A stretch of 64,000 bases of DNA, from assembly GCA_945861085.1 (NCBI GenBank), contig OX244046.1, positions 2,852,001-2,916,000 on the forward strand. The letters run 5' to 3'. The DNA comes from Clostridioides difficile_D. GTDB taxonomy: Bacteria; Bacillota; Clostridia; Peptostreptococcales; Peptostreptococcaceae. The notes under the pieces were generated by a model. It saw only the letters and a list, made by a program, of their open reading frames with translations. It did not search any database and was not told the DNA's origin. Position numbers and translations under genes: made by a program. Below are positions 63,631 through 64,000 of the stretch, piece after piece. Position 1 is the stretch's first letter. Each line of letters opens with the position of its first letter.

Positions 63631-64000
63631 ATCAATTGAAGGCTTATTTAATACATATTTACTTGCATATATAGCTTGTGTTCTATCAACAACAGTCTTT
63701 AATTTAGCTGATATTGAATCAAAATGCACAGGGCTTATTACTATAGTCCCTTTTGACTCATCAAACATTTTATATAATGGTTTCATATCATCATTAAACT
63801 TACAATACCCTGTTTTTTCACAAAACCCACATGCAGTGCAATATTCAATATCCATATCGTATATATTAAATATTTTACAACTTAATCCACACTCTTCTAG
63901 CATAGCTTTTACTTCAGTTGCTATAAAACTGCAATTTTTATTACTTCTTGGACTTCCATTTATTATCATAATCTCTGGACTTTTAAGTTCTTTTTTATCA
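63628..64000 (-). CDS. Flavodoxin-family oxidoreductase, 5' exon (partial)
   Basis: N-terminal part of the IStron-split gene. It opens IMIINGSPRSNKNCSF with the FMN-phosphate loop, then EYCTACGFCEKTGYCKFNDD, whose cysteines resemble the CX2CX3-5C clusters of flavodoxin-like iron-sulfur or NADPH-FMN reductases. VISPVHFDSISAKLKTVVDR follows. The frame ends three bases (TAA) into the element. It is open upstream to the window edge, and the ATG at 63969 has no Shine-Dalgarno, so the real start is probably outside. It continues at 61740. Confidence 0.85.
   Translation of the reverse strand, partial: DKKELKSPEIMIINGSPRSNKNCSFIATEVKAMLEECGLSCKIFNIYDMDIEYCTACGFCEKTGYCKFNDDMKPLYKMFDESKGTIVISPVHFDSISAKLKTVVDRTQAIYASKYVLNKPSID

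Noticed and set aside
63628..63969. A short flavoprotein ending at TAA 63628 as a complete gene
   Set aside because: The stop lies inside the element and the missing C-terminal part is found intact 1.9 kb away in frame, so this is an exon, not a full gene.
1..64000. tRNA or rRNA genes
   Set aside because: I saw no tRNA cloverleaf-like GGTTCGA-containing segments or rRNA segments in the intergenic regions; a dedicated search would be needed to exclude them fully.

Overview
The window is a low-GC Firmicute chromosome segment and almost certainly comes from Clostridioides difficile. The evidence is the strongly AT-rich sequence, the endospore genes (spoIIGA-sigE-sigG, spoVD, spoVE, ylmC-type, YIEGIA-type), a divergent appFD/appABC oligopeptide permease, a pyruvate:ferredoxin oxidoreductase typical of anaerobes, and an IStron (group I intron fused to an IS605-type element), an element class first described in this species. 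Strain identity cannot be read from the sequence alone.

Layout. 0-11 kb: a TetR regulator and a short repeat element, then (minus strand) gpsA, plsY, der, a PDZ/radical-SAM DUF512 protein, a three-gene sporulation-type YIEGIA module, a PhoR/PhoB-like two-component pair, pgeF, nrdR and ylmC. 11-16 kb: sigG, sigE and spoIIGA with a recognisable spoIIG-type promoter, then an orphan sugar-type binding lipoprotein. 15.6-30.8 kb: the division and cell-wall (dcw) cluster, read right to left: lgt, rsmH, ftsL-like, spoVD, murF, mraY, murD, spoVE, murG, divIB, two DUF881 genes, sbp, ftsZ. At least three intrinsic terminators break it into sub-operons. I see no ftsA or mraZ, and the only SEDS/class-B PBP pair here is the sporulation-type one. 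31-41.6 kb: an M16 peptidase pair, ychF, a GNAT-membrane fusion, a GGDEF-EAL protein with a degenerate GGDEF motif, murE and an AraC regulator.

41.7-47.4 kb is the app oligopeptide permease, with appF-appD divergent from appA-appB-appC and a strong hairpin between appA and appB. 47.6-53.6 kb is a LysR regulator divergent from thiolase, CoA-transferase A/B, a 3-hydroxybutyrate-dehydrogenase-like SDR and a GntP-type permease. Together these read as a route from external hydroxybutyrate or acetoacetate to acetyl-CoA, or the reverse. 53.6-56.8 kb holds a secreted CAP-domain protein with a 66-bp coding repeat and a TetR/methyltransferase divergent pair with two operators. Inverted copies of a ~116-bp repeat bracket this segment, and a third copy lies at 0.8 kb. 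56.8-61.5 kb holds nifJ and pduL.

61.5-64 kb is the most interesting stretch. A flavodoxin-family oxidoreductase gene is split by a 1.9-kb element with a group I intron core (P, Q, R and S segments visible), IS605-type left- and right-end hairpins, and one intact TnpB nuclease gene. It sits directly 3' of TTGAT. Removing the element as an intron rejoins the host reading frame. A 24-bp, 2-mismatch inverted repeat immediately flanks tnpB and could pair in the RNA, looping the nuclease gene out of the ribozyme. Its right arm is also the start of the predicted TnpB guide-RNA scaffold, so the same bases could serve either splicing or guide-RNA formation.
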